Assembly (NCBI GenBank): GCA_019722365.1
Contig: JADFUC010002276.1
Location: 1 to 64,000, forward strand
DNA: 64,000 bases
From: Lithospermum erythrorhizon
Lineage: Eukaryota; Streptophyta; Magnoliopsida; Boraginales; Boraginaceae
Direction: 5' to 3'
Position 1 is the stretch's first letter, and each line of letters opens with the position of its first letter. Shown piece by piece: positions 49,101 to 58,470 of the stretch. The notes beneath the pieces are model-generated. The model was not told where the DNA came from and made no database searches. It saw nothing but the letters and a program-made list of their open reading frames with translations. The translations under genes were made by a program, and so were the position numbers.

Positions 49101-52100
49101 TGTTGTTAATCTATCGTTTAGAGGGGAAATGTGGTTTAAGATGGATCGTAGTAGTGTTGTGTATTGACTGATTTGTAGGTTGGCCCAACGAGAAAAATAA
49201 TGTTCTGAAATGCTTAGAAACTTAGAATAATTACTGTTGTTAACCTATTGTTTAGAGGGGAAAGGTGGTTTAAGGTAGATCGTACTAGTGCTGTGTATTC
49301 ACTGATTTGTAGGTTGGCCTAATAAGAAAAATAATGTTTTGAAATGCTTAGAAACTGAGATTAATTACTGTTGTTAACCTATCGTTTAGAGGGGAAAGGT
49401 GGTTTAAGGTGGATCATAGTAGTGTTGTGTATTCAATGATCTGTAGGTTGGCACAACGAGAAAAATAATGTTCTGAAATGCTTAGAAATGGAGATTACCA
49501 AATGTAGTCTCTAGACCGGCAAATGATCTATGCAGTTAATTGGCTTTCTCTTTGCCCTCTGGCTGGGGACCTCCTGCATTATCTTTTCTGTGGGAGAGAA
49601 TGCAAGTCATCCATTGATGGCTGCCCTGTATCTTTTCTGTGGGAGAGAATGCAAATCATCCATTGATGGCTGCCCTGTAAAACAAAAGGAAAAAAAAACT
49701 GATTTACATGCATGTGGTGGGATAATATCAATGAGAAATGAAGGTATGAAAAACTATATCTTGAAGAAGTAAACGTTTTTATGTAAATATGGTTCAAGGT
49801 TCTATATCTTGAAGTTTTTTTTATATGATCTTTTAACAAACACTCTGTGATAACTCACCAAATATGCCACCTTCATGACCTTAAACAGTTGGGATGTTTT
49901 TCTCCTAATATATACATATTTACAGTTTATTCTCAATACATGTGCATCTGAAAATCTGAAACTGTCGGGATAATGCAAAAAAAAAATGCTTTTTTTGGAA
50001 GTAAAAGGCATGACTTACGAATTGACAACTCCTTGTGTTCTTCACCATTGTTCTGCTGGAACTTTCGATGCATCCAGTTTAGTAACTGCTGTAAAGACGG
50101 AAGGATTAGGAAAAATAAAAGAATAAATATTTGTCTCTAGATATAGCTTAATTCATTCTGACTTGCCTTCATTTTCTGTTCTCCCTTACAAGATTCAGTT
50201 TTAGAAGTATAGAATTGATTTCTTTTGTTATGCTATTAGGCTTTCTTATATGGTTAGAAACTACTAAACTTATAAAGCATGATAGGGTAGATATAATTAA
50301 TGGTAATGAAAACATAGAGAAGAAAACAAAGTTAAGATTCATTTTGTTTTTTCTTTCCATCTTTGTACGATCCTCTTGGAAATTTTAATTGTTTGTTTTT
50401 CGAAGAATGTGTATATAGGGAAGGGGTCCTAAGGAGATCAACTGGTCAAATTGCAACCATTTTTCCATGCTGGACACCTTGTGATTCCCCACATAGCCAT
50501 TAACATGCACTCTTCATTGGAAATGCTAGTCTATAGTTCTTGAATGATAAGTATTAACTGTTCATTTGAATAGAACCTGCCCTGAGTTATGGAGTTTATG
50601 TGACCCATTAATCTTGCTATCAATGTTCTATGTAGTATTAAGCTTTTCACCCAAGGTTCTATGCCACCTTCGATTCCCTACTTCGATCGTGAATATTGAT
50701 GTACTCACCTTCACATTTTTCGAACTTACATTCTGTTCTCTAGATATTGCTTGATGTGCGTGCCACTATTTTGTTTGTGTTGTTTTTCTATGCTGTTCCA
50801 TATCTTGGGTGCTAGATAGACAATTGCCCCATTGAGTTTTCCTGGACAAGAGCAGAAAAAAAAAATGTAGCAAACTGAAGGAAAATATAGCACAAATTGT
50901 TGTTAATTGCTATGACTCGCACTGTAAAACTAACATTCCGATTAGCTCTTTAAGACTAATTTGTTGGTACCAAAGTGTTGAACAATGTATTATGTATTAA
51001 TTGGAACTTACCTTTTACTATTGTCCAGTTTGACAGAGATTATTCAACGTTACCATACCTATGTTGAATTGGAAGCAAATGAATCAAATGCAATTTGTGA
51101 GACAGAGGTATGCCATCAATAATCCTTCAGCACTTAATGTAGCCTCAACTTTGAAATTATCAATGCAGTGTGTATATATTTGCATCTGCTCGTGTCAGCT
51201 ATATATAAAAAAATAGTTTTTAAAATATCTTCTATTGTAAAGCTCACTACGGACAAAGGATTTGATGACACTGTTCTATTGTGACTAAAATTACAACGAG
51301 CATAACCATCCATTATGTTGTATGTGAAGATAGATGAAGCATTTTGCATGTTTGAGTGTAGTGGTAGAAGTTTTCTAATAGACCAAATTCATTCTTAACA
51401 TCAGTACTTAAACTTACTTAAAATAATCTTAACTCTCTGATGCACTGACCAACTATTATTTGATAGCAGCAAGATCACTCCAAAATGGAGAACTTCTTGA
51501 CAGTTAAGGAGCTGTTGCATGCTACTGAGAGGTCCCTCTCTCATTTCAATGAAAAAAAGGAAAATAAGGGTACAATTAATCATTGAAGTGTTACCTGTTT
51601 GCTAACATGATATCTCATCTCTCCCTGCATAGGCACCTTGAGGATCCAGCCCAGCTTAGCAGGACTGACTTAGTAAACCTTGAAGATCAACTTCAAGGTG
51701 CATTGCTGGAAACAAGAGCAAGAAAGGTTAATTTTTCTTGGCCATTATATGGTATATATCAGATTGTGTTAGATTCAGTCTTCCTTCTCCTAGCTGCAGT
51801 TTCTCAAGGTAAAAAATCCTAGTCAACCTGAACATATGGTGCCTTGACATTCTCCTCTGACGTTGGTATTTCTTGCTATTATAACCGAATCTGCTTTAGT
51901 GATCAACTCTGCTCCCCTCTGGCCTGTTGGCAAATGCATATTCTTTACATTAATGTTATTACATTCAAGTAGGAAGCGGTATTTGTTGCTCATCTCCTTC
52001 AGTTCAATTCATAGTAGGGATTCTTTTTTATGAAGCTATGAAGGAGCTAACAATATCTTGTGACCCTGATACAATTAATGGTCAAAGTCATTTCAGAGGA

Positions 52101-54043
52101 TATAAAGAATCCTTTTCAAGCCTTTCTATTCATGGTTTCCCGTACCTGCTTTGGTTCATGTATGCAGTTGTTTCTTAGATCCATTGGTTGGAGGGCTTAG
52201 TAGTTGTAGCCCCAAGACTAGGGAACATGACAACCTAATTAGATGATCATTGTTAAGATAACATTCTAAGATAGTACTTATAGTTTTCTCATATTCCATT
52301 GGTTGGAGGAGTTAGTACTTATATATGACAGCCTAATTAGGTGATCATTCTTGACATAGCTATATAATATACCCATCATATGGCTTATTTTGCCTCTGTT
52401 TAATGGAAATGTTGGGTCCCAGTCATCAAAGCTCTACGACGATAATAAAACCGTGATGCTGCAGGAGTATGCTAGTCGAAACTATAGTCATCCTTGTACT
52501 GATTTCCCAGTGCATTGGCTAAGTGGTGCGATCCTCATTCTTGTTCATATATCCCCTTGGCTTAAATATCCAAGTGCCTGAATAATACAACATTCTCATT
52601 ACACGAGTTTAACCACACCCATGTTTCTGCATCTAATCTTATTGGCTACTGATTTTTTCAATCCACTTCTTGATATCGACACTCCATTCCTTTGTTATTT
52701 TGGAACCACTTTTGTACAACAATTGGAGTGTCATTAGAAACCAATGGAGTGGAAAAAGCATCGACCATCTTATTTTAGTGTATGGACTGCAACCACAATA
52801 CATGATCCTACTTTGTGGTGTCACATTGCTCACTTAGTAATTAAAATATTGAGAGACCTCTAAATTTATATTTAAATCATGCATCTTAAAGAATTGTTAC
52901 AATGGTTTCTCTCGCCTTCAATAATGGATTACTCTTCTCTGGGTGTCACATGGTTAATTGGATGTTCTAAACCCATAAATTTGAGTGTCCATACCACTGG
53001 CTTCTTCCTATAAAGACATTGTTCTGGTGTTGTGGATGCATGAAAGAAATGTGAATTTCAATATACATGTATATACATACATACAACATACCCCAATGCA
53101 TATAAAGAGGCTTCCGTCTAATAAGTGGGTTAAGGGGAGTCAGATAGTACACAGCTTGTCCATGTGATAACATTGAAGCTGTTTCCGAATTAACTCAAGA
53201 GTAAAGTGCAATACTACTTCACATATATATGTATATATATATATTGGTACTATGCATGCATGAAAGAAGTGAGTTAGTATGCTGATGAATTTTAAACTGA
53301 AATTGAAGGAACATATTTTTGCTCAAAGCCTCGTTGATTACTCAATTTCATCACAGATAACTAGGTCTTACTATTATCGTGTCTATTGTTGCATTATATA
53401 CTGTAGAGTTCTCATTCCAGAATGGTTTCATGCAGACACATCTGATGATGGCTGATGTAACGATTCTCAAAGAAAAGGTTTGTCATCTTGATCCCAATTA
53501 TAAAGGACTTATAAGTTAGGTTCCTGATAAATGATATTCATACTTTGTTGGTTTTGTTTATATAGCATGCTATGCAATATGTTCTGCAAATGTATAGACC
53601 AAGCTTTCTCATTAGGCTGTTATACCTACTCAATGTACTCGACTTTGAAACTGTTTATAGTTGTGTATTAGGCTTTAACATTAACTTGGTCTATCATCTT
53701 TTGCATAAGAACTTATATGTTTGAACATCAAAGTAAGAACAAAGTCTTACAAAAACTTGAATAAAAGGGGTTCAAATACCTGAATAGTTTTTTTTTTTAA
53801 TCTTTGTGCAGGAGAAAATGCTCATTGAAGAAAACAGGCTTCTCTCTGAGGAGGTAATTCCAGATCACATTTGCATAATCTTCCAATCGATCTGCTTGTA
53901 TAGTCATGTATACAGATTCAGTATCATTTTGCACATTTTTATATCAAACACAGATAGCTTTGGCCGGAAAAAAGACGGATGAGGGGAACGAGGAGACTGA
54001 TGGCCACCTCAATCAAACACCACCAACTCTAAAGTTATTTTAG
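36235..54043 (+). CDS. FLC-like: FLOWERING LOCUS C-like MIKC MADS-box transcription factor (7 exons)
   Basis: Nuclear DNA-binding repressor family that delays flowering, best known from vernalization control. Exons: 36235-36422, 51029-51107, 51470-51531, 51633-51726, 53436-53477, 53812-53853, 53954-54043. They total 597 nt, all introns are GT-AG and phases match, giving 198 residues (Arabidopsis FLC has 196). The MADS domain (residues 1-61) starts [17 protein letters not shown] and carries [19 protein letters not shown]. The I region has [15 protein letters not shown]. The K region has [19 protein letters not shown] and TRARK, followed by [14 protein letters not shown]. The C-terminus ends PPTLKLF, comparable to the FLC end LPVTLPLLN. 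The [12 protein letters not shown] start, length and short C-terminal end favour FLC over SVP, SOC1 or AP1 clades. Introns are 14606, 362, 101, 1709, 334 and 100 bp. I chose this ATG because it opens the MADS domain. No indel or stop is present in the exons. Confidence 0.88.
36720..37055. repeat. Degenerate short tandem repeat at the start of intron 1
   Basis: Repeated words of the form CAGATTTGTGCAAARTATAA with A-rich spacers, units about 35-45 bp and about six imperfect copies. It begins about 300 bp downstream of exon 1. Confidence 0.55.
38336..38589. repeat. MITE, family M1, copy 2 (in intron 1)
   Basis: Left end TACTCTCTATTTATTAATTT then AAGTGATTGTTTAGACTAAA; right end TTTTTAGTCTAAACAATCAC ... 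CGGAGGGAGTA. The inverted arms and interior are shared with 30958-31202. Confidence 0.75.
39513..41335. mobile_element. Inverted-repeat-bounded element containing an RTE LINE fragment
   Basis: The left arm (about 39513-39585: ATTTGATCACTTATGTTTTG, then ATCACTTTTCTTTCAAAAAT) is the approximate reverse complement of the right arm (about 41265-41335: AATTCAAAACATAAATGATT preceded by TTTTAAAGATGAGTGATCAA). Between them lies LINE-derived sequence. This may be a DNA transposon with long ends that received or captured the LINE. Confidence 0.5.
39950..40990 (+). pseudogene. RTE-type LINE reverse transcriptase remnant (in intron 1)
   Basis: Broken-frame translation gives [20 protein letters not shown] followed by IEMWKCFG (family ALKRMKNGKAVGPDNIPIEVWKCLG), [20 protein letters not shown] (family VPREVLWKALEKKGV), [18 protein letters not shown] after a frameshift (family SALSPYLF), [12 protein letters not shown], and a YMD tail. 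The element is sense to the FLC-like gene. No intact frame remains. Confidence 0.75.
41336..43140. other. Intron 1 DNA without a recognised feature
   Basis: AT-rich to mixed composition. Open frames such as 42471-42752 have no recognised similarity. Two related words ATAAAATCTAGTA occur at about 42807 and 42852, suggesting a small local duplication. Confidence 0.3.
43151..43190. repeat. (TA)n microsatellite
   Basis: About 40 bp of pure TA dinucleotide within intron 1, just upstream of the short LTR retroelement. Confidence 0.9.
43380..46118 (+). mobile_element. Short non-autonomous LTR retroelement in intron 1
   Basis: Direct repeats at about 43380-44111 and 45157-46118 share GGCTTTTTCTTTGAAGAAAA, a TTATAAGTTTATTTATAAAA-like block, CTTATTCTTA-like, GAGTTTATTATAATTCT, GATTTAATTTCCTCATTATT and a terminal CCTAATA/CCTAACA end. 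The first is followed by ATTGGTATCGAAACGG, close to the initiator-Met primer-binding site (TGGTATCAGAGCGG). The internal part is only about 1.0 kb and holds no recognised gag or pol domain, so the element would depend on a partner in trans. The second LTR is interrupted at about 45225-45590. Confidence 0.7.
45225..45590. repeat. Insertion rich in CCGAACCGAA words inside the second LTR
   Basis: The left part has ACCAACCGAACCGACCG and the right part GGTTCGGTTCAAAATACCCC followed by ACCGAACCGAACTGAA. The middle is AT-rich with a TATATATA run. It disrupts LTR alignment with 43440-43500 and resembles non-autonomous hAT-like repeats also hinted at near 31.3 and 61.3 kb. Confidence 0.5.
46119..47867. 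other. Intron 1 DNA without a recognised feature
   Basis: No exon or element found. A short duplicated phrase, roughly AAATCTACGNGTG(C)GTGGTATAACAA, occurs at about 46435 and 46540. The open frame at 47478-47741 has no recognised similarity. Confidence 0.3.
47868..49497. repeat. Tandem array of about 12 units of ~134 bp in intron 1
   Basis: Each unit has the order TTGTTAACCTATCG, GGTTTAAGGTGGATCATAGT, GTATTCACTGATCTGTAGGT, TGGCCCAACGAGAAAAATAA, TGTTCTGAAATGCTTAGAAA and GAGATTAATTA. Unit starts are near 47873, 48002, 48132, 48256, 48387, 48520, 48713, 48842, 48964, 49103, 49237 and 49371, with one truncated or recombined unit near 48578. The last four units are most alike; the first units are more diverged and carry more indels. 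The array ends about 1.5 kb before exon 2. Confidence 0.92.
49581..49678. repeat. Two-copy tandem duplication, unit 49 bp
   Basis: ATCTTTTCTGTGGGAGAGAA followed by TGCAARTCATCCATTGATGG and CTGCCCTGT occurs twice head to tail with one base difference. The near identity implies a recent duplication. Confidence 0.92.
49679..51028. other. 3' end of intron 1, non-coding
   Basis: AT-rich with a pyrimidine-rich approach to the exon 2 acceptor at 51028. No conserved element recognised. Confidence 0.4.
51029..51107 (+). CDS. FLC-like: FLC-like exon 2 (I region)
   Basis: 79 nt, the length usual for MIKC exon 2. Acceptor TTGTCCAG|TTTGAC, donor ACAGAG|GTATGC. Joined to exon 1 it reads [18 protein letters not shown] and continues to ICETE. 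Confidence 0.88.
51470..51531 (+). CDS. FLC-like: FLC-like exon 3
   Basis: 62 nt, the conserved length of this MIKC exon. Acceptor GATAGCAG|CAAGAT, donor GAGAG|GTCCCT. It encodes [20 protein letters not shown] and the first two bases of Arg110. Confidence 0.85.
51633..51726 (+). CDS. FLC-like: FLC-like exon 4 (K domain core)
   Basis: 94 nt. Acceptor CTGCATAG|GCACC, donor AGAAAG|GTTAAT. It encodes [20 protein letters not shown] and [11 protein letters not shown], with the LxxLExxL heptad pattern of MIKC K domains. Confidence 0.92.
51727..53435 (+). other. Intron 4 of the FLC-like gene (1.7 kb)
   Basis: Canonical GT-AG intron with no exon-like frame. A phrase containing CCATTGGTTGGAGG...TTAGTA and CCTAATTAG(A/G)TGATCATT is duplicated at about 52180-52250 and 52298-52350. 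A (TA)n-like stretch lies at 53223-53243. Confidence 0.6.
53436..53477 (+). CDS. FLC-like: FLC-like exon 5
   Basis: 42 nt, the conserved MIKC size. Acceptor CATGCAG|ACACAT, donor AAAAG|GTTTGT. It encodes [14 protein letters not shown]. Confidence 0.85.
53812..53853 (+). CDS. FLC-like: FLC-like exon 6
   Basis: 42 nt. The acceptor follows a T-rich tract (TTTGTGCAG|GAGAAA), donor GAGGAG|GTAATT. It encodes [14 protein letters not shown], the end of the coiled-coil region. Confidence 0.9.
53954..54043 (+). CDS. FLC-like: FLC-like exon 7 (C-terminal domain and stop)
   Basis: 90 nt including TAG. Acceptor AACACAG|ATAGCT. It encodes [17 protein letters not shown] and then [12 protein letters not shown]. 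The acidic short C-terminus and hydrophobic last residues are like those of FLC proteins. Confidence 0.85.
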   Translation: MALAGKKTDEGNEETDGHLNQTPPTLKLF

Positions 54044-54067
54044 AGGCTCTGTAAATCAAATATCTTT

Positions 54068-54230
54068 AGTGATGCAATTTGGAAGTGATCTATATTGCAT
54101 TGTAGTAATAGCCAAAAAGGACAAATATTTGGCTACATCTAATATGTAGTGATGCAATTTGGAAGTGATCTATATTGCATTGCAATAATAATAGCCAAAA
54201 AGGACAAATATTTGGCTACATCTAATATGT
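54068..54230 (+). repeat. 80-bp tandem duplication in the probable 3' UTR
   Basis: Copies 54068-54147 and 54148-54230 are nearly identical. They begin AGTGATGCAATTTGGAAGTG and end with CTACATCTAATATGT; the second has an extra AAT. Each contains AGCCAAAAAGGACAAATATT followed by TGGCT, a potential small stem. It begins 25 nt after the stop codon. Confidence 0.92.
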
Positions 54231-54819
54231 AGTAATTGTAAAATAGTTACAGTAAGTACAAACAATTGTGGTGTGAAATAGTACTGAGTGGATTATGCAA
54301 GACAAAATTGTTGTGGCATGTTGGATAATGTAATGTTGATTGAGTTTTTATTTTCATTAATTTGGTGTGGCATGTTGGATGATGTTTGATTTTCTGGACA
54401 TCGATGGGGAAAATGATAGCATCATCACTTGCAGCACAAGAGGAGGCAAAAGAGAAGGGGAAAGAGGAGGCAGTACAACATTAGACTAGGAAGAATTAGA
54501 ATGATACGAATGGCATAAAAAATTATGCTTATTTGTTTAGGGTATTTTTCATGCAATATATGTTGTGTGAAAATAATATGACTGATATACAATCCGAGAC
54601 CATCGGGTTTGATGACCAGATTTGGTTCAGTGGGCCAGGATCATCCGAGTTGTCTTTGATACGGTTCGGTCAGAGAAATGGAAATATCACATAAAAGCAA
54701 GATTGGATTTGTCAGGATTCTTGAAATTCGAGCTCTTCGATGGTAGTCGGTAAGAAATCGAGGCGTTTGCAAGTCAGGTAAGAAATCGAGCGTTTGATTT
54801 ATGTGAAGGTAGTTTGAGG
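54231..54819. other. Downstream flank of the FLC-like gene
   Basis: No exon seen. AT-rich, with a repeated phrase GTGGCATGTTGGATRATGT at 54312 and 54367. A 3' end for the FLC-like transcript would be expected here, but no single AATAAA signal stands out. Confidence 0.35.
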
Positions 54820-55210
54820 CCTCAAAGTGAATTCCCTTGAGTAAACTCAAGGTTTACCTTTTATAATCCGTTTGGACCATTACCTGGTGTGGTCTTGATT
54901 GCGTCATTACTATTAGGTAGTAACTTGGTGGCCGAACTCATTCAGGAATTGGAATAATTATGATCTTTAATTGTTAACATAATTATCTCCTTAAATGGAC
55001 CTATCGATCCATTATGAGCCACCGGATATTCTTCCTGAACCTAGCCGGGCGGCTCGAGCCCCTTGCGCCAGGAGCCTATGCTGCTCTACATAAGCCAGGA
55101 GTCCGTTTATTCGGTGGCCTCGTATATTCACTAGGGTTGGCCCAATCTCCTTGAACCCGATCTGGACCAAATTTCATTCTTGGGATTGGATTATATTGCT
55201 CCCAGACGCC
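54820..55210 (+). repeat. Direct repeat R (left), LTR-like
   Basis: Matches 56210-56610 in the same orientation. Shared blocks include TCAAGGTTTACCTTTTATA, CATAATTATCTCCTTAAATG, CTATCGATCC, CTTCCTGAACC and GGGCGGCT(C/T)GAGCCC. Divergence is moderate. Confidence 0.7.
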
Positions 55211-56209
55211 TATGTTATTAGATCGGATGTGAAAATTTTGTGGGTCTTTTAACCATGCTTGCCGTCGTGTGAACATATCCACTTATTTTCAGTAGCTTAA
55301 AGACCACCAGCTTCATCGGTTTAAACCGCTGCTTTTTTCCATAGGCGGCCGGCCATGGCCACAGTGAGCAGTGAATACACTATTAGCGACCTGTCTGAGT
55401 TGGATGGCGACTTGTTTGGGAATGCGCCAAGGTGGCCAAGTTCGCAGCGGCTTTAGGAGTTGCATCAAAGTTGGTTGTTGACAATCTCCCTTGGGAGCAG
55501 GCCCTTGAGGAAGAAGATCGAGAAAATTTGGTGATGAGAGGCTAATCGTACCCTAGGTGGCCGCTCGCTCGAAGGGACAAAGCTGATGGAGCCATTGTGG
55601 TACAAACCCGATCTACTTTGTTGGCCCCATAGTAAAGGGGCCCAGCGATGCTGCCGGTCTACGGTGCCTCCCGTGCTTGACGGATTTTGTTCTACGCTAC
55701 TCTGAGCCAATTTCCACAAGCCCCGCACTTCCTTCTTGGAGGTCTACAAAATTTGGGTTCCCAATTTGGATGGCTAGATGAGGTGTCTCCTCTTCCTGAC
55801 CTTTGTACCGCCCCATTCTTCGATCCACGGAGCTTAGGATGCCCCTCTCCTTCTTTTTTTCATAATATTTGTTTAGGACTTTTGAACTTTTCCCCTTTGA
55901 GGATGAATAAAAATATGTTTTTCCACTTGTCTCTATTGTTTTTTGCTTGAATAACTGTTTTATATAATTTGTTCCGTGTTCTTTTCAGTTTTAATGTATT
56001 TGTCCTCCTTAAAAACAGACTCACTTCGGACTTTAAAGTCGGATGATGATCTGTTTGTCTTACGACTAGGGGTTCCACTTTAAAGAGTTTGTGGATTTGT
56101 TTATTTCTTGCCCCCGGATCTTCCCTATTTTCAAATACATAGAATTAGGTCCCTTAGCAGAGGCGGATTGGCATAATATATCTCTCTTTACCGGAACGTC
56201 CTCCTTGTT
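55211..56209. other. Segment between the two R repeats
   Basis: About 1 kb with GC-richer stretches at 55300-55750. Short frames on both strands (for example 55465-55728 minus, 55687-55950 plus) have no recognised domain. If the R repeats are LTRs this would be the internal region of a non-autonomous element. Confidence 0.4.
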
Positions 56210-56610
56210 TGAGGTATCAAAGTGAACTCTTTTGAGTAGGCTCAAGGTTTACCTTTTATAGTTCGTTTGGACATTGCCCATTCTTATCCATTAGCCAATG
56301 CTTGAATTTTGCCGGATTTCACCGTTAAGAGGTGAGATAGATTTATGATCTCCAATGCTCCACATAATTATCTCCTTAAATGCATCTATCGATCCGTTAT
56401 GTGCCACCAAATCTCTTCTTCCTGAACCAAACTGGGCGGCTTGAGCCCACTTTGCGTGAGGCACAGCCCCAAATATCTCTGTAGCTTAGCAATTTATTCG
56501 TTGATCTCCAGTGACTGGCCACTTAAAGAGGTGGCTAATCCTTCTTGGACGATCTTGAGAAATGGCCGATGCGATGATATTATCGAGTTGTTAAATGCAG
56601 CTGAGATTAT
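56210..56610 (+). repeat. Direct repeat R (right), LTR-like
   Basis: Partner of 54820-55210, beginning GTATCAAAGTGAACTC and CTCAAGGTTTACCTTTTATA, and continuing through CCTTAAATGCATCTATCGAT and GGGCGGCTTGAGCCC. Confidence 0.7.
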
Positions 56611-57754
56611 AATAAAGTGGGTATGACCACACTAAATAAGCTTCCAAGTATTATAATATCGATTCAAATAAACACTTTTATTGTTCAATATGATTCGAAT
56701 CTTTTACTGCCCTACACACTATAAGAGATTTTTATTAGTGTTGTAGCACTAAGGAAGCATATGCTGAATCCCAAGCCTTGTAGCAATGAAACTCTCATGC
56801 TATGTGATTTTGCATTCTTCATATATATTTTCATCCTTCATTTTTTCTTTCCATCTGTAGAGACTTGAAAATTAAGAGGTATTTGGGCAAGATTTTTCTT
56901 GAAAAACATTTTACTACAAATTTTTGCTATTCAAGCCTCCAAAAAATCTTTAAAAACCTCGTCAAAACAACATCTAAGACTTTCGGAAAAATCACCTATG
57001 TCATGTTCACCAAGGTTGCATACTATTAGGCATTTTGGTGATCATAATACTCAATAAACAATCTTTTCTTTTCTCATGTAACTTTCATTCTCTTTTGGTT
57101 ATGACATATCTTGTCTTTACAAGAGTTATTGGCACTCACAAAAACCAGGAATCACATCTTATAAATATATTTTATACTATATAAACTATACTTCATCCTG
57201 TTTTCCATAAAGAAAGAATAAAATTTACTGTCCACAAATTGATCAATGAACTACCCCATCTTAAATTTTACCCTGTTCAAATAACTTACACTGTTTTATC
57301 AAGTAAGGTAGAAACTTCCTTCATTGCATAGCAAAATTATCTTCCATATGACTCACCATTTTTGTTTTCCAATCTTCCATACCCCACTTCCAAAAGAACA
57401 TCCTCAACTTGCATATATATCCTTGATATATTCAAGTAAACTAATTGGACAAACTAAAAATTCAATATGATGGCACTTGTTTATCAGGCCGACTTAACTC
57501 CATTCTTTTGATACAATCTTTAATACCAAACAGAAGCAGCACACTTTCTTTAATGCAAAACATGGGGCAGGATGCACAAAATTCCACCATCAGGCACAAA
57601 ATTCCACCATCTCATCTCCCTCCAAGTTCCAATTTGATCATATTAGCATATGCCAAGTGGCCATATTGAAGGTGTGCTGTTACTTCTGTATATCTATTGG
57701 CTCATTCAGTTTTATTTACTTTAATGTGTTTCATCCCTATATTAATATGCAATG
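56611..57754. other. Intergenic DNA without a recognised feature
   Basis: No convincing exon. A short perfect duplication of CACAAAATTCCACCATC occurs at 57575 and 57595. The open frame 57445-57669 covering it has no recognised similarity. Confidence 0.35.
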
Positions 57755-58028
57755 TACTCCCTCCGTTTCTATATAGTTGTATTACTAATTCTAAATACAT
57801 TATAATAATTATTTTTTTAATTTTTAGGAGTTTTTAATTTATAATTTTCTTGAAATCTATATTATAAAAGGATTCAATAAAAAATTATTATTTTATTATT
57901 TTATCAATTTTTATAATTTTTTAAATTGGTCTAAATCAGACCGAACAAAATTATTATTTTAGAGAATTTATTAATTTACAGAATATTAATTTATAGAATT
58001 TTTACTGTATATAAGAACGGATGAAGTA
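57755..58028. repeat. Stowaway-like MITE
   Basis: Left end TACTCCCTCCGTTTCTATAT, right end GTATATAAGAACGGATGAAG followed by TA. The inverted ends extend about 25 bp. The interior is AT-rich. Confidence 0.75.
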
Positions 58029-58204
58029 TGATGTATGTATGCATGAGCTATATGATTGTAAGAAAAGTAACATATCAAGAAAATATTGAGTTTTGAAAGC
58101 TAATATATATATATTTTAATACAGATCTACAAATATAAGTAGGAATAAGTATTAAAAAACACTTTTAACATCAAAACATTAAAAAAGATATCAGAAAATG
58201 CAAA

Positions 58205-58470
58205 TATTACTAAAGAATCAGAAGAAGAAGAAAAAGCAGTCATGCTTTTAAGATTGAATTTTTTTTTTTTACCAAAAGTAAGATAGCATTTTTATTTAGT
58301 ATAAGGAAAAAAACCTCTAAATAAATAAATAAAACTCAAGTAAGCGAACCATAACTAAGAAAAATATTGCATTTTATTTAGTATATGGATAACCCCAGAA
58401 ACAGAAAACCGCAAACTAAAAATAAAAAATAAAATTAAGAAGATTGCATTTTTATTTAGTGTATGGAAAT
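58205..58470. repeat. Three-copy tandem repeat, unit about 78 bp
   Basis: The phrase TTGCATTTTTATTTAGTRTA followed by GG and an A-rich spacer recurs at about 58285, 58367 and 58443. Spacers are diverged. Confidence 0.6.

Larger units (their letters stand above)
36423..51028 (+). other. Intron 1 of the FLC-like gene (14.6 kb)
   Basis: GT-AG intron between the MADS-domain exon and exon 2. It contains a run of degenerate AGATTTGTGCAAAGTATAAA-type repeats (about 36730-37050), a MITE, an RTE LINE remnant, a (TA)n tract, a short LTR retroelement and a ~134-bp tandem array. In Arabidopsis FLC the first intron is the longest and carries cold-response elements. Whether that applies here is untested. 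A single RY-type word TGCATG is at 37571; the paired RY arrangement of Arabidopsis was not seen. Confidence 0.85.

Noticed and set aside
47868..49497. CRISPR-like array
   Set aside because: The DNA is plant nuclear, the units are head-to-tail repeats without unique spacers, and no cas gene is present.
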